44,005 nt of DNA from Chloroflexota bacterium. Lineage in GTDB: Bacteria; Chloroflexota; Chloroflexia; Chloroflexales; Roseiflexaceae. The notes beneath the pieces were generated by a model. That model ran no database searches, was not told the DNA's origin, and was given only the letters and a program-made list of their open reading frames with translations. Positions 1 to 12,846 of the stretch are shown here, piece by piece (positions within the stretch are counted from its first letter, which is position 1; each line of letters begins with the position of its first letter). The DNA lies in contig JAUQOW010000006.1 of NCBI GenBank assembly GCA_030550675.1, forward strand, positions 1 through 44,005, in the 5' to 3' direction. Position numbers and translations under genes: made by a program.

Positions 1-580
1 GCAGTTCCGTGGCGACGGCGCCGGGCGAGATGACGGTGGTGCGAATGTTGTAGGGCTTGACTTCCATGCGCAGCCCTTCCGAGATCACGCGCACCGCCGT
101 CTTGGTGGCGGCGTAGACGACCGCACCCGGGCGCACCTTGTGCCCCGCCACCGACGAAACGTTGATGATGTGGCCGGATTTCTGTTGCTGCATGTACGGC
201 AGCGCGGCGGCGATGCCGTAGAGCACGCCTTTGATGTTCACATCGATCATTCGATTCCAGTCATCGACTCTGAGCCGCTCCAGAGGAGAGTGCGGCATGA
301 CGCCGGCGTTGTTGAGCATCACGTCAATCCGCCCATAGGTCTGCACGGCAGCGTCGACCAACCGTTTCACCTGGTCGTAGTCGGTGACGTCGGTTGGGAC
401 GGCAAGCGCCTTGCCGCCGTTGGCGACCAACTCCTCCGCCAGCGCCTGGATGCGGTCGGCGCGCCGCGCTCCCAGGACAACGCTCGCCCCCTCGGCGGCG
501 AGCAGGCGAGCGGTCGCCTCACCAAGCCCGCTGCTCGCTCCCGTGATGACGATGACTTTTCCTGCGATAGGATTGCTCAT
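1..580 (-). CDS. SDR-family NAD(P)-dependent oxidoreductase (3' end outside window)
   Basis: Translation of the minus strand from the ATG at 578-580 gives a classical short-chain dehydrogenase that runs off the window before its stop. Visible features are the N-terminal Rossmann motif TGASSGLG, the NNAG motif after the fourth strand, a catalytic Ser in INVSS and the YAATK active-site motif with Tyr and Lys, followed by SPGAVATE. The family reduces or oxidises carbonyl or alcohol groups with NAD(P)(H) in the cytoplasm; the substrate cannot be told. It starts 11 bp after the stop of the carboxymuconolactone-decarboxylase-like gene, so the two are probably co-transcribed. About 193 residues are visible of a family length near 245. 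Confidence 0.9.
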   Translation of the reverse strand, partial: MSNPIAGKVIVITGASSGLGEATARLLAAEGASVVLGARRADRIQALAEELVANGGKALAVPTDVTDYDQVKRLVDAAVQTYGRIDVMLNNAGVMPHSPLERLRVDDWNRMIDVNIKGVLYGIAAALPYMQQQKSGHIINVSSVAGHKVRPGAVVYAATKTAVRVISEGLRMEVKPYNIRTTVISPGAVATEL

Positions 581-591
581 AGGAGTAGCCT

Positions 592-915
592 CTATCGATT
601 GAAGACTTCGCGCGCGACGCGGACGGCTGACATCGCCCGCGGCCAACCGGCGTAGAAAGCCAGGTGAATGATCACCTCAGCCAGATCGCTTTCCGTCAGG
701 CCGTTCTCTTTCGCCCGGCGCAGATGCCCCGCCAACTGCTCGGTGTTGCCATTGGCAATGAGCGCCGCTACTGTCACCAGGCTGCGGTCGCGCGGGGAAA
801 GCTCAGGCCGCGCCCAGACATCGCCAAATAAGACCTCATCGGTTAGTTGTACCAGCTTCGGCGCAAAGTCGCCGATCAACTGTTGGGCGACTGTGGGTTG
901 TTTTTGTTCAGACAT
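592..915 (-). CDS. Carboxymuconolactone decarboxylase (CMD) family protein
   Basis: A 107-residue protein with the CMD-like helical pattern ([19 protein letters not shown], then [31 protein letters not shown]). It contains no cysteine, so it is not an AhpD-type disulfide peroxidase; it resembles the gamma-CMD group, in which many members have no proven function. The start at 915 is preceded by an AGGAG ribosome site. The downstream SDR follows after 11 bp, a pairing often seen in small redox operons. A role in oxidative or aromatic metabolism is only a guess from the context of the SDR, aldo/keto reductase and catalase-peroxidase genes. Confidence 0.88.
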   Translation of the reverse strand: MSEQKQPTVAQQLIGDFAPKLVQLTDEVLFGDVWARPELSPRDRSLVTVAALIANGNTEQLAGHLRRAKENGLTESDLAEVIIHLAFYAGWPRAMSAVRVAREVFNR

Positions 916-1146
916 CTATTGGCTCCTGTACACCCTTCCAGGAAGATCGATCTAAACCCAGACAAACACGCTTGCACCTGCGGAGCAGGGGGCGCTGGCT
1001 CCGACAGGCTCAGCCAACGCCTGCCACTCCCGCACCCCAGCACCCGTACCCGCACCCGGTCAGCGCTGGCTTCGACAGGCTCAGCCAACGCCAACCGCAG
1101 GACTGTCACACGTGCGATATTAGGCAACATCTGGTTGATCGATCTA
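916..1146. repeat. Intergenic region with a 30-bp direct repeat
   Basis: This 231-bp gap between the CMD gene and the 3' end of the aldo/keto reductase gene holds two near-identical 30-bp copies, at 992-1021 and 1063-1092, with one base differing. Each carries the core CGACAGGCTCAGCCAACG. Between them lies a C-rich CGCACCC/CACCCGTACC stretch. The ORFs crossing it have low-complexity translations and no ribosome sites, so I see no gene here. Confidence 0.7.
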
Positions 1147-3067
<1,921 letters not shown>

Positions 3068-3076
3068 CGTCGATAC

Positions 3077-3137
3077 ACAATGCGCCGCATCCGCCCGCCA
3101 GTTGCTTTCGCAGTTCTTTGATGCTGACTTCAAGCAT
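3077..3137 (-). pseudogene. Possible remnant of a Phd/AbrB-type antitoxin start
   Basis: On the minus strand an ATG at 3135-3137, preceded by AGGAGACGGAAG, opens a frame beginning MLEVSIKELRKQLA. This resembles the first strand and helix of Phd-like antitoxins, which often begin with an EVSI-xELR pattern. The similarity stops after about 14 residues, and the frame then runs antisense into the AraC gene and ends near 2991. The 16-bp inverted repeat at 3161-3211 lies just upstream. It could be a relic of a toxin-antitoxin gene or a coincidence; the call is tentative. Confidence 0.25.
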
Positions 3138-3160
3138 CTTCCGTCTCCTGCCTTAAGTGC

Positions 3161-3211
3161 AATCGCAGTCTCATCGCGTACATCTTCAATGTGCACGATG
3201 AGACTGCGATT
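3161..3211. terminator. Long perfect inverted repeat between convergent genes
   Basis: The arms at 3161-3176 and 3196-3211 are perfectly complementary over 16 bp, with a 19-nt loop that can partly extend the stem. The element lies between the 3' ends of the AraC gene and katG and could end transcription from both sides. There is no clear U-run, so a mobile hairpin element is an alternative. Confidence 0.55.
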
Positions 3212-3240
3212 GGCAAAGATCACGTTTCCGACGACCCCGC

Positions 3241-5957
<2,717 letters not shown>

Positions 5958-5963
5958 AGCCGG

Positions 5964-6008
5964 AGTATGCCATAAGTTCTGGATTAAGTCAAGATTTTGA
6001 CAGTGTCA
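5964..6008 (-). promoter_or_regulatory. fur-katG promoter with overlapping palindromes; possible leaderless start
   Basis: On the minus strand, TTGACT (5987-5992), a 17-bp spacer and CATACT (5964-5969) form a sigma70-like promoter. Only 6 nt separate the -10 box from the ATG at 5957, so transcription could start at the A of the start codon. Two inverted repeats overlap or abut the -35 box: GTCAA-N4-TTGAC (5988-6001) and TGACAGTGTCA (5998-6008). Both are operator candidates for autoregulation by the Fur-family protein. Confidence 0.6.
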
Positions 6009-6010
6009 GA

Positions 6011-6443
6011 AATTAAACGCCTGTTCCGCTCTCCGCCTCTCCGCCCGGCGGTCGATGAAGAAAGATTGTTTGGCATTGCCGGGCGCCTTGGACTGAAGTC
6101 TGGCTGAAATCAGGAAAGCCCCGAAGGGGCTTCCACGTACTGAGCGAGGGCTTTAGCCCGCTGCTCATAGAACGTGCGAGCGGGCAGCACAGGTTTACCG
6201 GATTTACCACGGGCTGCGAGAAGCGAACCCCGCCTGCGCGGGGTATGTCAGGCGATAGCGGATTGTTTGCGCAGCCACTGTAAACCGCAGGCTACGGGAA
6301 GCGAAGTCCGCCTGCGCAGTTGGGGAAGCCTCGGCGCAGGCCAACGCCCGGCGCGCAAGCGCCCCAAAGCGCGGTTTCAACCGTCAGCCGGGGCATGCCG
6401 ATTGTACGTTCGGTGACAGGCAACGGGGCGCTGCGGGAAACAA
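6011..6443. other. Intergenic region without gene; short hairpins
   Basis: No credible ORF is seen. It contains small palindromes, for example AAGCCCC-GAA-GGGGCTT near 6115-6131, GAGGGCTTTAGCCCG near 6147, and paired GC-rich motifs around 6210-6330 (GCGAACCCCGCCTGCGC, GCGAAGTCCGCCTGCGC). The first hairpin could act as a terminator, but no gene clearly ends into it. The rest looks like decayed dispersed repeats. Confidence 0.55.
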
Positions 6444-6888
6444 CCTGCCGGGTTCGCCTTGACGATGTTCCCACGGGCGACGGGCACTATGACACAGCGC
6501 GGGGCGACCCGTCGGGGGCGACCCGCCGGGTTCGCCCCTACGACGTTCCCCTATTCGATGGGTGACGGGCGCGCCGGGGCGTCCACGGCGATCCGTGGCG
6601 CGGCGCGGGGGCGACCTGCCGGGTTCGCCTTGACGATGTTCCCACGGGCGACGGGCACTATGACACAGCGCGGGGCGACCCGCCGGGTTCGCCCCTACGA
6701 CGTTCCCCTATTCGATGGGTGACGGGCGCGCCGGGGCGTCCACGGCGATCCGTGGCGCGGCGCGGGGGCGACCCGCCGGGTTCGCCCCTCCAACGTTCCC
6801 CTATTCGATGGGTGACGGGCGCGCCAGCAGCGTCCGCAGCAACCCGAAACACAGCACGGGGCGACCCGCCGGGTTCGCCCCTACGATG
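6444..6888. repeat. Tandem repeat array, 171/157-bp units with palindromic GC-rich core
   Basis: Unit A (6444-6614, 171 bp) and unit B (6615-6771, 157 bp) are essentially identical apart from a 14-bp indel. A partial third unit starts at 6772 and decays by 6888. The core GGGCGACCCGCCGGGTTCGCC, an imperfect palindrome, recurs at about 6517, 6608, 6672, 6766 and 6858, with a truncated copy at 6444. A module with CCCCTATTCGATGGGTGACGG occurs three times. There are no equal spacers, so this is not CRISPR. Translations over the array are repetitive and have no ribosome sites. Confidence 0.85.
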
Positions 6889-6955
6889 TTCCTACATGCA
6901 ACGTGCAACGTGCAACGACCAACTGCAACCTTCCCACCTTCAACCTTTTTCGCCC

Positions 6956-9031
6956 CTACCTTCGCACCAGATCCGTCGCTACCGGCAGGGTGAAATAAAA
7001 CGTACTCCCTTTATTGAGCTTGCTCTCCGCCCAGATGCGCCCGCCGTGCAGTTCGACGAGCGCCTTGGCGATGGAGAGACCAAGACCAGTGCCGCCGATA
7101 CGCCGGGTGTTGCCATTATCGACGCGGTAGAAGCGCTCCCAGATGCGCGGCAGATCCTCCGGTGCGATGCCGATCCCCTGGTCGCTGATTGCGATCCGAA
7201 CAAACTGCCCCTTTGGGTGGTCGGGTGGAAGATCGGGGTGGTCGGTGACAATGAGGCGGATTTCACCGCCGTTCGGCGAATATTTCACCGCATTCGTGAT
7301 CAGATTGAGCAGCACCTGCCGGACCTTATCGCGATCGGCATAGACCGGCGGCAGGTGGGGCGGGATATCAATCAGCATCGTGTGCTTGCCGCTAATCTGA
7401 TTGTTGAGATGCGCCGTCAGATCGCTGATGATCTGGCGCAACGACACCGCCCACCGATCAAGGCGCACATTGCCAGCCTCCAGACGCGTGACTCCCAGCA
7501 AGTCTTCAACAATCTGATAGAGGTGGTTGGCTTCGTCGTACACCGTTTTGATGAACTCACGCTGCTCGCCAGGGGTGAAATCGCGCGCCAGCAGCAATTC
7601 GGTGTACCCCATGATCGATGTGAGCGGCGTGCGCAGTTCGTGCGAGACAATCGACAGAAATTCGCTCTTCAGGCGATCCGCCTCGCGTTCGCGCGTCACG
7701 TCGCTGACAATCCAGAGCCTGCCGGTCAGCGAGCCGAAACTGTCGCGCGTCGGCGCCGAAAGGAGCATCAATTCCTGATGCGGGTTGGTCAGGCGCACCA
7801 GGAGCGACTGCACCTCCGCCGGCGAACGCTGCCCCTCGGCGCACAGTTCCGTCAGCGCCAGCGGGTCGCGCAGGCGGGGCAGCAGCAGCGGCACGAGGTC
7901 GAGCGGGACGTAGAACGGATCGCGCATTGAGTCGGGCGGCAACCCCCAGATTGTCAGCCAAGCCGGGTTGTAACGCAGCACGCGCCCCTGCTGATCCATC
8001 AGCACCAGGCCGTTCGGCATGCTGGCGAAGACCTGCCCCAGGTGCGCGCTGGTTTCGAGCAACTGCTGATAGTGGAGCGCGCGGCGCAGCGGATTGACCG
8101 CCAGATCGCACAGGGCGTTGACGAACGCCACTTCACCGTCGCCGAAGGCTGCCGAGCGCGGGCTGTCGAGCAGGAGCACCGCAAGCGGCGGATCGACGCC
8201 AATCGGCACAGCCAGCTCAGCGCGCACCTCCGGGTTCAGCGCCTGGTAATCCGGGTCGCGCGACACATCGCGCAGCAGGATGGCGCGACTCGTGCGCGCG
8301 ACCTTGCCAGCGACGCCGATCTCCCAGCTCCGGCGCCGTCGCGCTTCGCCAAGGGCGTCGCGGCTGAGCAGATCTGCGCCATACCCTTCGTATGCCTGAA
8401 GCACCAGCTCCCCGCGCTCGCGGTCGACCAGCGCGATAGCGCCTGCTTCTGCGCCAGTCGCATCAAGCGCCCAGCGCAGCAGGAACGTCGATAGATTGCT
8501 CAGATCAAGCGGCGCTTCAAGTTCGGCGCGCAGGGCTTCAATAACGCGCTGCTGACGCATTGTCAGATTCGATGCCCCATTTGTTCCCTGATCAGAGGCA
8601 ATCGCCGCCGCCAGCAGCGGCGCCAGCGCGTCGATCAGCGCCTGCTCCTCGTCGCCAATGGTCATCTGGTCGCTGCCGCGCAGTTCGAGTACGCCCCACA
8701 ACCGGTTATTCCACGCAATCGGCGCACCGTAGTGACAAACGGATCCGAGGGAAGCATGCTGGCATGGTTTGCCCCGCCCGATGACTTCGCGCAGAACATC
8801 ATCGCTCCAGGGGATGCTCCAACCGTTCGGAGCATAACACTGTTCGCCCGTAGTCGCCGCAATCGGCTCGCGTCGCCACCAAGTCATCCGACCGTCGTGG
8901 AATGCAATCGCTTGATGGAGCACTTCGAATAGCCTGGTCAGGCGCGCAGCAAGCGCCTGATCGCCAGCCAGCAGGCGTGAAGCGTTCAGGACAACGGGCA
9001 GAGCGGCATTTGTGCGGGCGAGAGCGTACAT
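6956..9031 (-). CDS. Sensor histidine kinase (GAF-GAF-PAS-HisKA-HATPase)
   Basis: A 691-residue cytoplasmic sensor kinase without membrane segments. Order: a GAF-like region (about 20-145), a second GAF (about 175-320), PAS (about 325-445, NGLVLMDQQGRVLRYNPAW), HisKA with phospho-acceptor His464 in SIVSHELRTPLTS, and HATPase with the N box around Asn580, DQGIG (617-621) and GTGLGLS (647-653). The start at 9031 is favoured over the in-frame ATG at 9085, whose extra residues come from a low-complexity TTTGCGTCTTCGCG-type sequence. No response regulator is adjacent, so it is an orphan. It is divergent from the ABC transporter operon, but a regulatory link is only possible, not shown. The ligand of the GAF domains is unknown. 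Confidence 0.95.
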   Translation of the reverse strand: MYALARTNAALPVVLNASRLLAGDQALAARLTRLFEVLHQAIAFHDGRMTWWRREPIAATTGEQCYAPNGWSIPWSDDVLREVIGRGKPCQHASLGSVCHYGAPIAWNNRLWGVLELRGSDQMTIGDEEQALIDALAPLLAAAIASDQGTNGASNLTMRQQRVIEALRAELEAPLDLSNLSTFLLRWALDATGAEAGAIALVDRERGELVLQAYEGYGADLLSRDALGEARRRRSWEIGVAGKVARTSRAILLRDVSRDPDYQALNPEVRAELAVPIGVDPPLAVLLLDSPRSAAFGDGEVAFVNALCDLAVNPLRRALHYQQLLETSAHLGQVFASMPNGLVLMDQQGRVLRYNPAWLTIWGLPPDSMRDPFYVPLDLVPLLLPRLRDPLALTELCAEGQRSPAEVQSLLVRLTNPHQELMLLSAPTRDSFGSLTGRLWIVSDVTREREADRLKSEFLSIVSHELRTPLTSIMGYTELLLARDFTPGEQREFIKTVYDEANHLYQIVEDLLGVTRLEAGNVRLDRWAVSLRQIISDLTAHLNNQISGKHTMLIDIPPHLPPVYADRDKVRQVLLNLITNAVKYSPNGGEIRLIVTDHPDLPPDHPKGQFVRIAISDQGIGIAPEDLPRIWERFYRVDNGNTRRIGGTGLGLSIAKALVELHGGRIWAESKLNKGSTFYFTLPVATDLVRR

Positions 9032-9225
9032 TTCAGGCAGCGCACCTTTACGGCGTTTCTCACAAAGATTGACGCGAAGACGCAAAGGCGCAAGGTCTTG
9101 CAGTTAATTAATACTCCGTACCTTAATCTATGCAGCGCGCCTTTGCATCAGCCTTTCTGAGAAGTCCTCTGGAGGTATTGTAGCGCTTTGATGCGCATTG
9201 TCAATCGCTTTGTGCGAGATTTGGC

Positions 9226-9254
9226 TTGACATCAACGTAGCAGCGTGTTACCAT
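9226..9254 (+). promoter_or_regulatory. Promoter of the transporter operon with a long leader
   Basis: TTGACA (9226-9231), a 17-bp spacer and TACCAT (9249-9254) form a strong sigma70-type promoter. The expected start near 9261 leaves a leader of about 318 nt before the binding-protein ATG at 9579. The leader holds several short hairpins but no riboswitch class I recognise and no convincing ORF. The rest of the gap from 9032 to 9225 shows nothing further. Confidence 0.6.
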
Positions 9255-9578
9255 TTCGCGCAACCGTTATGTCCTTAATCAAAAGTAACCGGCTTGCTCC
9301 GTGGCGCGTCCAGGCAGGTGAGGCGATGGCTCACAACTGGCGGCTTTCCCTCTACGGCAAACAACAGCCTTTTTGATGTTCTTTTGTGGGCGTCTCTATG
9401 ACAGCCATGCACCTGCCTTGATGCATACTGTCTCCGCCGATGATCCGGCGTGATCTTCACAGGCGATCTGTCATCAGAAAGGAGGTGGGTCTATCGCAGC
9501 ATAGCGCTTGAGGGACGGCTCGCAGATTCCTGGATTTTTGTTCTCTACTGGAAGATCGCAGAAAGGAGCGTTCTTTCC

Positions 9579-11534
9579 ATGAAGATTCTCGACAAGAAAA
9601 TCGCGCTCGCAATGCTGCTGGCGCTCGTTGCGCCAATTCTGGCAGCCTGCGGCGGCGGCGCTGCGCAACAGCCGGTCCGCGAGACGGTAGTCGTCACAGC
9701 GCCTCCGGCGGTGACGGTTATCCGTGAAACGGTCGTGGCGGAAGGTCCGACGGCGGCGCCGACTGGCGCGTTCAGGACGCCGCATCCGATCCTGAGCGAT
9801 GTGCGCGTGCGCCAGGCAATCGCCTACTGCACCAACCGACCTGAACTGATCCAGTCGGTCTATAGCTACCTGACACCGGAGCAGCAGCAGGAGCTGCTGA
9901 TGGACACCAACCTGCCGAAGACGCACTGGGCGGCGGCCAGCGAAGCGGATGGCATCGTGACCTACCCGTTCGACCCGGAGAAGGGAAGGGCGCTGCTTGA
10001 TGAGGCGGGCTGGAAACTGGCGGAAGGTCAGCGCGTTCGCACAAAAGACGGCGAGCCGTTGTCGCTCGAATTCACGACCACCAACGCGCAGTTCCGCATC
10101 ACCTGGGCGACAGTGCTGGAGAAACAGTTGCTCGATAACTGCGGTATTCAGATCATCCGCAAGCATGCCCCGGCATCCTGGTGGTTCGGCGGCGCCTCCG
10201 GTCTGCGCCGGCGCGACTTCGAGATTGGCGCGTTTGCGTGGGTCGGCGAGGCGGATCCGGGCGGGTATACGCTCTATGCCTGCGACCAGATTCCGCTGCC
10301 GGACAACAACTGGGAGGGCCAGAATTACATGGGTTGGTGCAACGAGACCGCCAGCAGAGCGATCAAAGCGGCGAACAACACGCTGAACCGCGAGGAGCGC
10401 ATCAAGCACTACAAGACGTTCCAGGTCGAGTTCACCAAGGACATGGTCAGCCTGCCGCTGTTCCAGCGCCTGGAGGCGTATGCCTGGAATAAGGCGCTGA
10501 CCGGCTTGAAGCCCGACCCGACCGAGTACATCACCGCCAACGCCTACGAGTGGGGGCGCACTGACAACGGCGATACGATCATCCTGGGCTTCACGCAGGA
10601 GCCAGCCTCGATGTTCTCGCTGGTCGAAAGCGCAGCCGTGCAGGTTCAGGCGGCGCAGCTTGTGTTCGGCGTGTTGAGCACGCAGTACAGCTACGACTTC
10701 CAGCCGGTGCTGCAGGACGGTCTCTCGACGATCGAGAGCGGCAAGGCGAAGAATGAGGTCGTCGAAGTCAAGGAAGGCGACAAGGTCTGGGACGCCACCG
10801 GCGCCGCCGTGGAACTCAAGCCGGGCGTGGAAATCGTCAACTCCGACGGCGAGACGATCAAGTATGAGAGTGGCACGGTGAAGATGAACCAACTCACCGT
10901 CACCTATGACCTTATTCCGGGTATCAAGTGGTCGGATGGCGAGCCGCTGAAGAAGGCGGACCTGGAACTGGCAGTGAAGATCAACTGCGATCGCGAGTCA
11001 GGCGCAGTCAGCTTCACCTTCTGCGACTCGCACGATGGGCTCAACGGCGTGACCTTCAACAGCGACACCAGCTACACCATCAAGTTCCTGCCCGGCGTGC
11101 AGTGGCCGATCTACTTCACCGCTCCCTACGGCGGCTATCCGTCGCATCGCACGATTTCGGACGGGCGGAAACTGGCGGATGTGCCCGCCAAGGAGTGGTC
11201 GACGCTGCCAGAGATCGCTGAGCTGCCGCTGGGGTACGGTCCCTACATCTTGAAGGAATGGAAGAAGAAGGAGTTCATGCGCTTCGAGGCGAACCCGAAC
11301 TTCGTCCTCGGCGCGCCGAAGGTTAAGAACGTCGTCATCCAGTTCTTTGCCGACACCAACGCCGCAGTGGCGGCGCTCCTGACAGGCGAAGTCGACATTC
11401 TGGAGAAGGCGACGCTCGGCGCCGGTCCGGAGGTGGAGACGGTGCTCAAGGCGGCGGCAGAGGGCAAGATTGAAGCCAAGACCGACGCCAGCCCGACCTG
11501 GGAGCATATGGACTTCAACCTCTTTATCCGGTAA
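9579..11534 (+). CDS. Family 5 ABC substrate-binding lipoprotein, apparently circularly permuted
   Basis: A 651-residue extracytoplasmic binding protein. The start at 9579 has GAAAGGAG before it and opens a lipoprotein signal (LALVAPILAAC, lipid-accepting Cys24), then a linker to about residue 65. Residues 66-325 match the C-terminal half of DppA/OppA-type proteins: SDVRVRQAIAYC, YPFDPEKGRALLDEAGW, GAFAWVGEADPGG, REERIKHYKTFQ, LPLFQRLEAYAW. Residues 326-651 match the N-terminal half: DTIILGFTQEPASMF, GIKWSDGEPLKKADLELAV, LGYGPYILKEW, FEANPNF, FADTNAAVAALLTGEVDI, ending at MDFNLFIR. In ordinary members that end is followed directly by the VRVRQA segment found here near the N terminus. Nothing continues the fold after the stop. 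It is first in a dipeptide/oligopeptide-type transporter operon; the substrate is unknown. Confidence 0.93.
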   Translation: MKILDKKIALAMLLALVAPILAACGGGAAQQPVRETVVVTAPPAVTVIRETVVAEGPTAAPTGAFRTPHPILSDVRVRQAIAYCTNRPELIQSVYSYLTPEQQQELLMDTNLPKTHWAAASEADGIVTYPFDPEKGRALLDEAGWKLAEGQRVRTKDGEPLSLEFTTTNAQFRITWATVLEKQLLDNCGIQIIRKHAPASWWFGGASGLRRRDFEIGAFAWVGEADPGGYTLYACDQIPLPDNNWEGQNYMGWCNETASRAIKAANNTLNREERIKHYKTFQVEFTKDMVSLPLFQRLEAYAWNKALTGLKPDPTEYITANAYEWGRTDNGDTIILGFTQEPASMFSLVESAAVQVQAAQLVFGVLSTQYSYDFQPVLQDGLSTIESGKAKNEVVEVKEGDKVWDATGAAVELKPGVEIVNSDGETIKYESGTVKMNQLTVTYDLIPGIKWSDGEPLKKADLELAVKINCDRESGAVSFTFCDSHDGLNGVTFNSDTSYTIKFLPGVQWPIYFTAPYGGYPSHRTISDGRKLADVPAKEWSTLPEIAELPLGYGPYILKEWKKKEFMRFEANPNFVLGAPKVKNVVIQFFADTNAAVAALLTGEVDILEKATLGAGPEVETVLKAAAEGKIEAKTDASPTWEHMDFNLFIR

Positions 11535-11546
11535 TCGCTCTGGCAG

Positions 11547-11587
11547 CGAAATGCGCGTGCGGGGGCAAACCCTGCACGCGCATTTCG
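11547..11587 (+). terminator. Stem-loop between binding protein and permease genes
   Basis: Perfect 14-bp arms at 11547-11560 and 11574-11587 enclose a 13-nt GC-rich loop. There is no U-run. Such a hairpin after a binding-protein gene commonly protects the upstream mRNA or partly terminates, so the binding protein is made in excess over the permeases. A TATAAT lies just after it (11590-11595) without a clear -35 box; a weak internal promoter is possible. Confidence 0.65.
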
Positions 11588-11631
11588 TATATAATTAAAC
11601 CCATAAGATTTTTGCATTCAGGAACGACGGC

Positions 11632-12834
11632 ATGACGACGTATCTCGTGCGACGATTGATCCAGATGGTGATCGTTACCATCCTTTCGGCGATGCTCGGC
11701 TACTCGCTGTTGTACCTTGCGCCGGGCGGACCGTTATTGTTTTTGCAGCAGATTCAGAATACCGGGCAACGCCGGGTGACGGAAGAAGATATTGCGCGAC
11801 TGAAAGCAAGGTATGAGCTTGATCTTTATCTCCCCATCCGCTTTACCCGCTGGCTGGCTGGCTTCCCCGCCGGTCCTATTCAGATTGGCGGCGTCAACCT
11901 GATCCCGCCAGACACTGTTGTGGGATGCGCTATCCCCGGTCAGGTGCGCCTGCGCTACCCGGACGGCACGGTTGAGATCCGGGAAGAAGGGTGCGTGCGG
12001 GCGGTCACCCTGGCAGACCTGGCAGAGCGTCGCACGAGTCGCGGCATTCTGTTCGGCGACTTCGGGCTGTCGCAGCAGATCTCGCGCGACCGTCCAATCA
12101 GCGATCTGCTGATGAGCCGGCTGCCGTACACCATCCAGTTGATGGGGGTGTCAACGCTGCTGGCGATTCTGATTGGCGTGCCAATCGGCATCTACTCGGC
12201 GGTGCGCCAGTATTCGCGCTTCGACTATGCGATGACCGGCATTACGTTCGTTGGCTCGTCGCTGCCGACGCTCTTTATGGGCGTGATGGCGATCCTGGTC
12301 TTCTCGGTGCTGGCAAAGGACGCCGGACTGCCGTATTTGCCGTCGGGCGGCGCGCAGGGCATCCGCAATTATGAGATTCCCTGGATTGGCACAGTCCAGG
12401 CCGGTTCCGCGCTGGATCGCACGCTGCGCTTTATTATGCCGTGCGCCGTGCTGACGTTCTTCAATATCGCTTCCTGGAGCCGCTTCATCCGCTCCAGTAT
12501 GCTTGAAGTGCTGCGGCAGGATTATGTGCGCACAGCGCGCGCCAAGGGCGTGCGCGAGCGCGCGGTGATTATGAAGCACGCGCTGCGCAATGCGCTGATC
12601 CCGTTTGTGACCCTGCTTGCGGGCGTGTTGCCGACGCTGGTGGCGGGCGCGGCAGTGACTGAATCGGTGTTCAACTGGCCCGGCATGGGGCGGCTGCTGG
12701 TCGATGCGCTGTCAAATAGCGATTACACGGTGGCGATGGCGATCCTGTTCATCAGCACCGTTCTGGTGCTGATCGGGTATCTCATCTCCGACATCCTGTA
12801 CACCGTCGTCGATCCGCGCATCCGGCTCACGTGA
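11632..12834 (+). CDS. dppB: ABC transporter permease, DppB-like, with an enlarged external loop
   Basis: A 400-residue inner-membrane permease. The N-terminal MTTYLVRRLIQMVIVTILSAMLG is the first membrane span of DppB proteins, and the EAA motif contacting the ATPase is in DYVRTARAKGVRERAVIMKHALRNALIP; about six spans are expected. The external loop after the first span is unusually long. The usual RW-LAG to FGDFG-S step is interrupted by about 60 residues (about 80-138) holding two cysteines, Cys99 and Cys121. Common members have 305-340 residues. An AGGA sequence precedes the ATG. It follows the binding protein and precedes the second permease by 12 bp. Confidence 0.95.
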   Translation: MTTYLVRRLIQMVIVTILSAMLGYSLLYLAPGGPLLFLQQIQNTGQRRVTEEDIARLKARYELDLYLPIRFTRWLAGFPAGPIQIGGVNLIPPDTVVGCAIPGQVRLRYPDGTVEIREEGCVRAVTLADLAERRTSRGILFGDFGLSQQISRDRPISDLLMSRLPYTIQLMGVSTLLAILIGVPIGIYSAVRQYSRFDYAMTGITFVGSSLPTLFMGVMAILVFSVLAKDAGLPYLPSGGAQGIRNYEIPWIGTVQAGSALDRTLRFIMPCAVLTFFNIASWSRFIRSSMLEVLRQDYVRTARAKGVRERAVIMKHALRNALIPFVTLLAGVLPTLVAGAAVTESVFNWPGMGRLLVDALSNSDYTVAMAILFISTVLVLIGYLISDILYTVVDPRIRLT

Positions 12835-12846
12835 GGAGCGTAACGC

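Noticed and set aside
6444-6888. Possible CRISPR array
   Set aside because: The repeats are long, palindromic and nearly tandem, with no unique spacers of equal length and no cas genes.
6719-7930. A 403-codon plus-strand ORF
   Set aside because: It starts in the tandem repeat and then runs antisense to the histidine kinase.
11535-11631. A frameshift or lost 3' half of the binding-protein gene
   Set aside because: No frame after the stop continues the fold; a perfect stem-loop follows, and the missing half is found at the N terminus instead.
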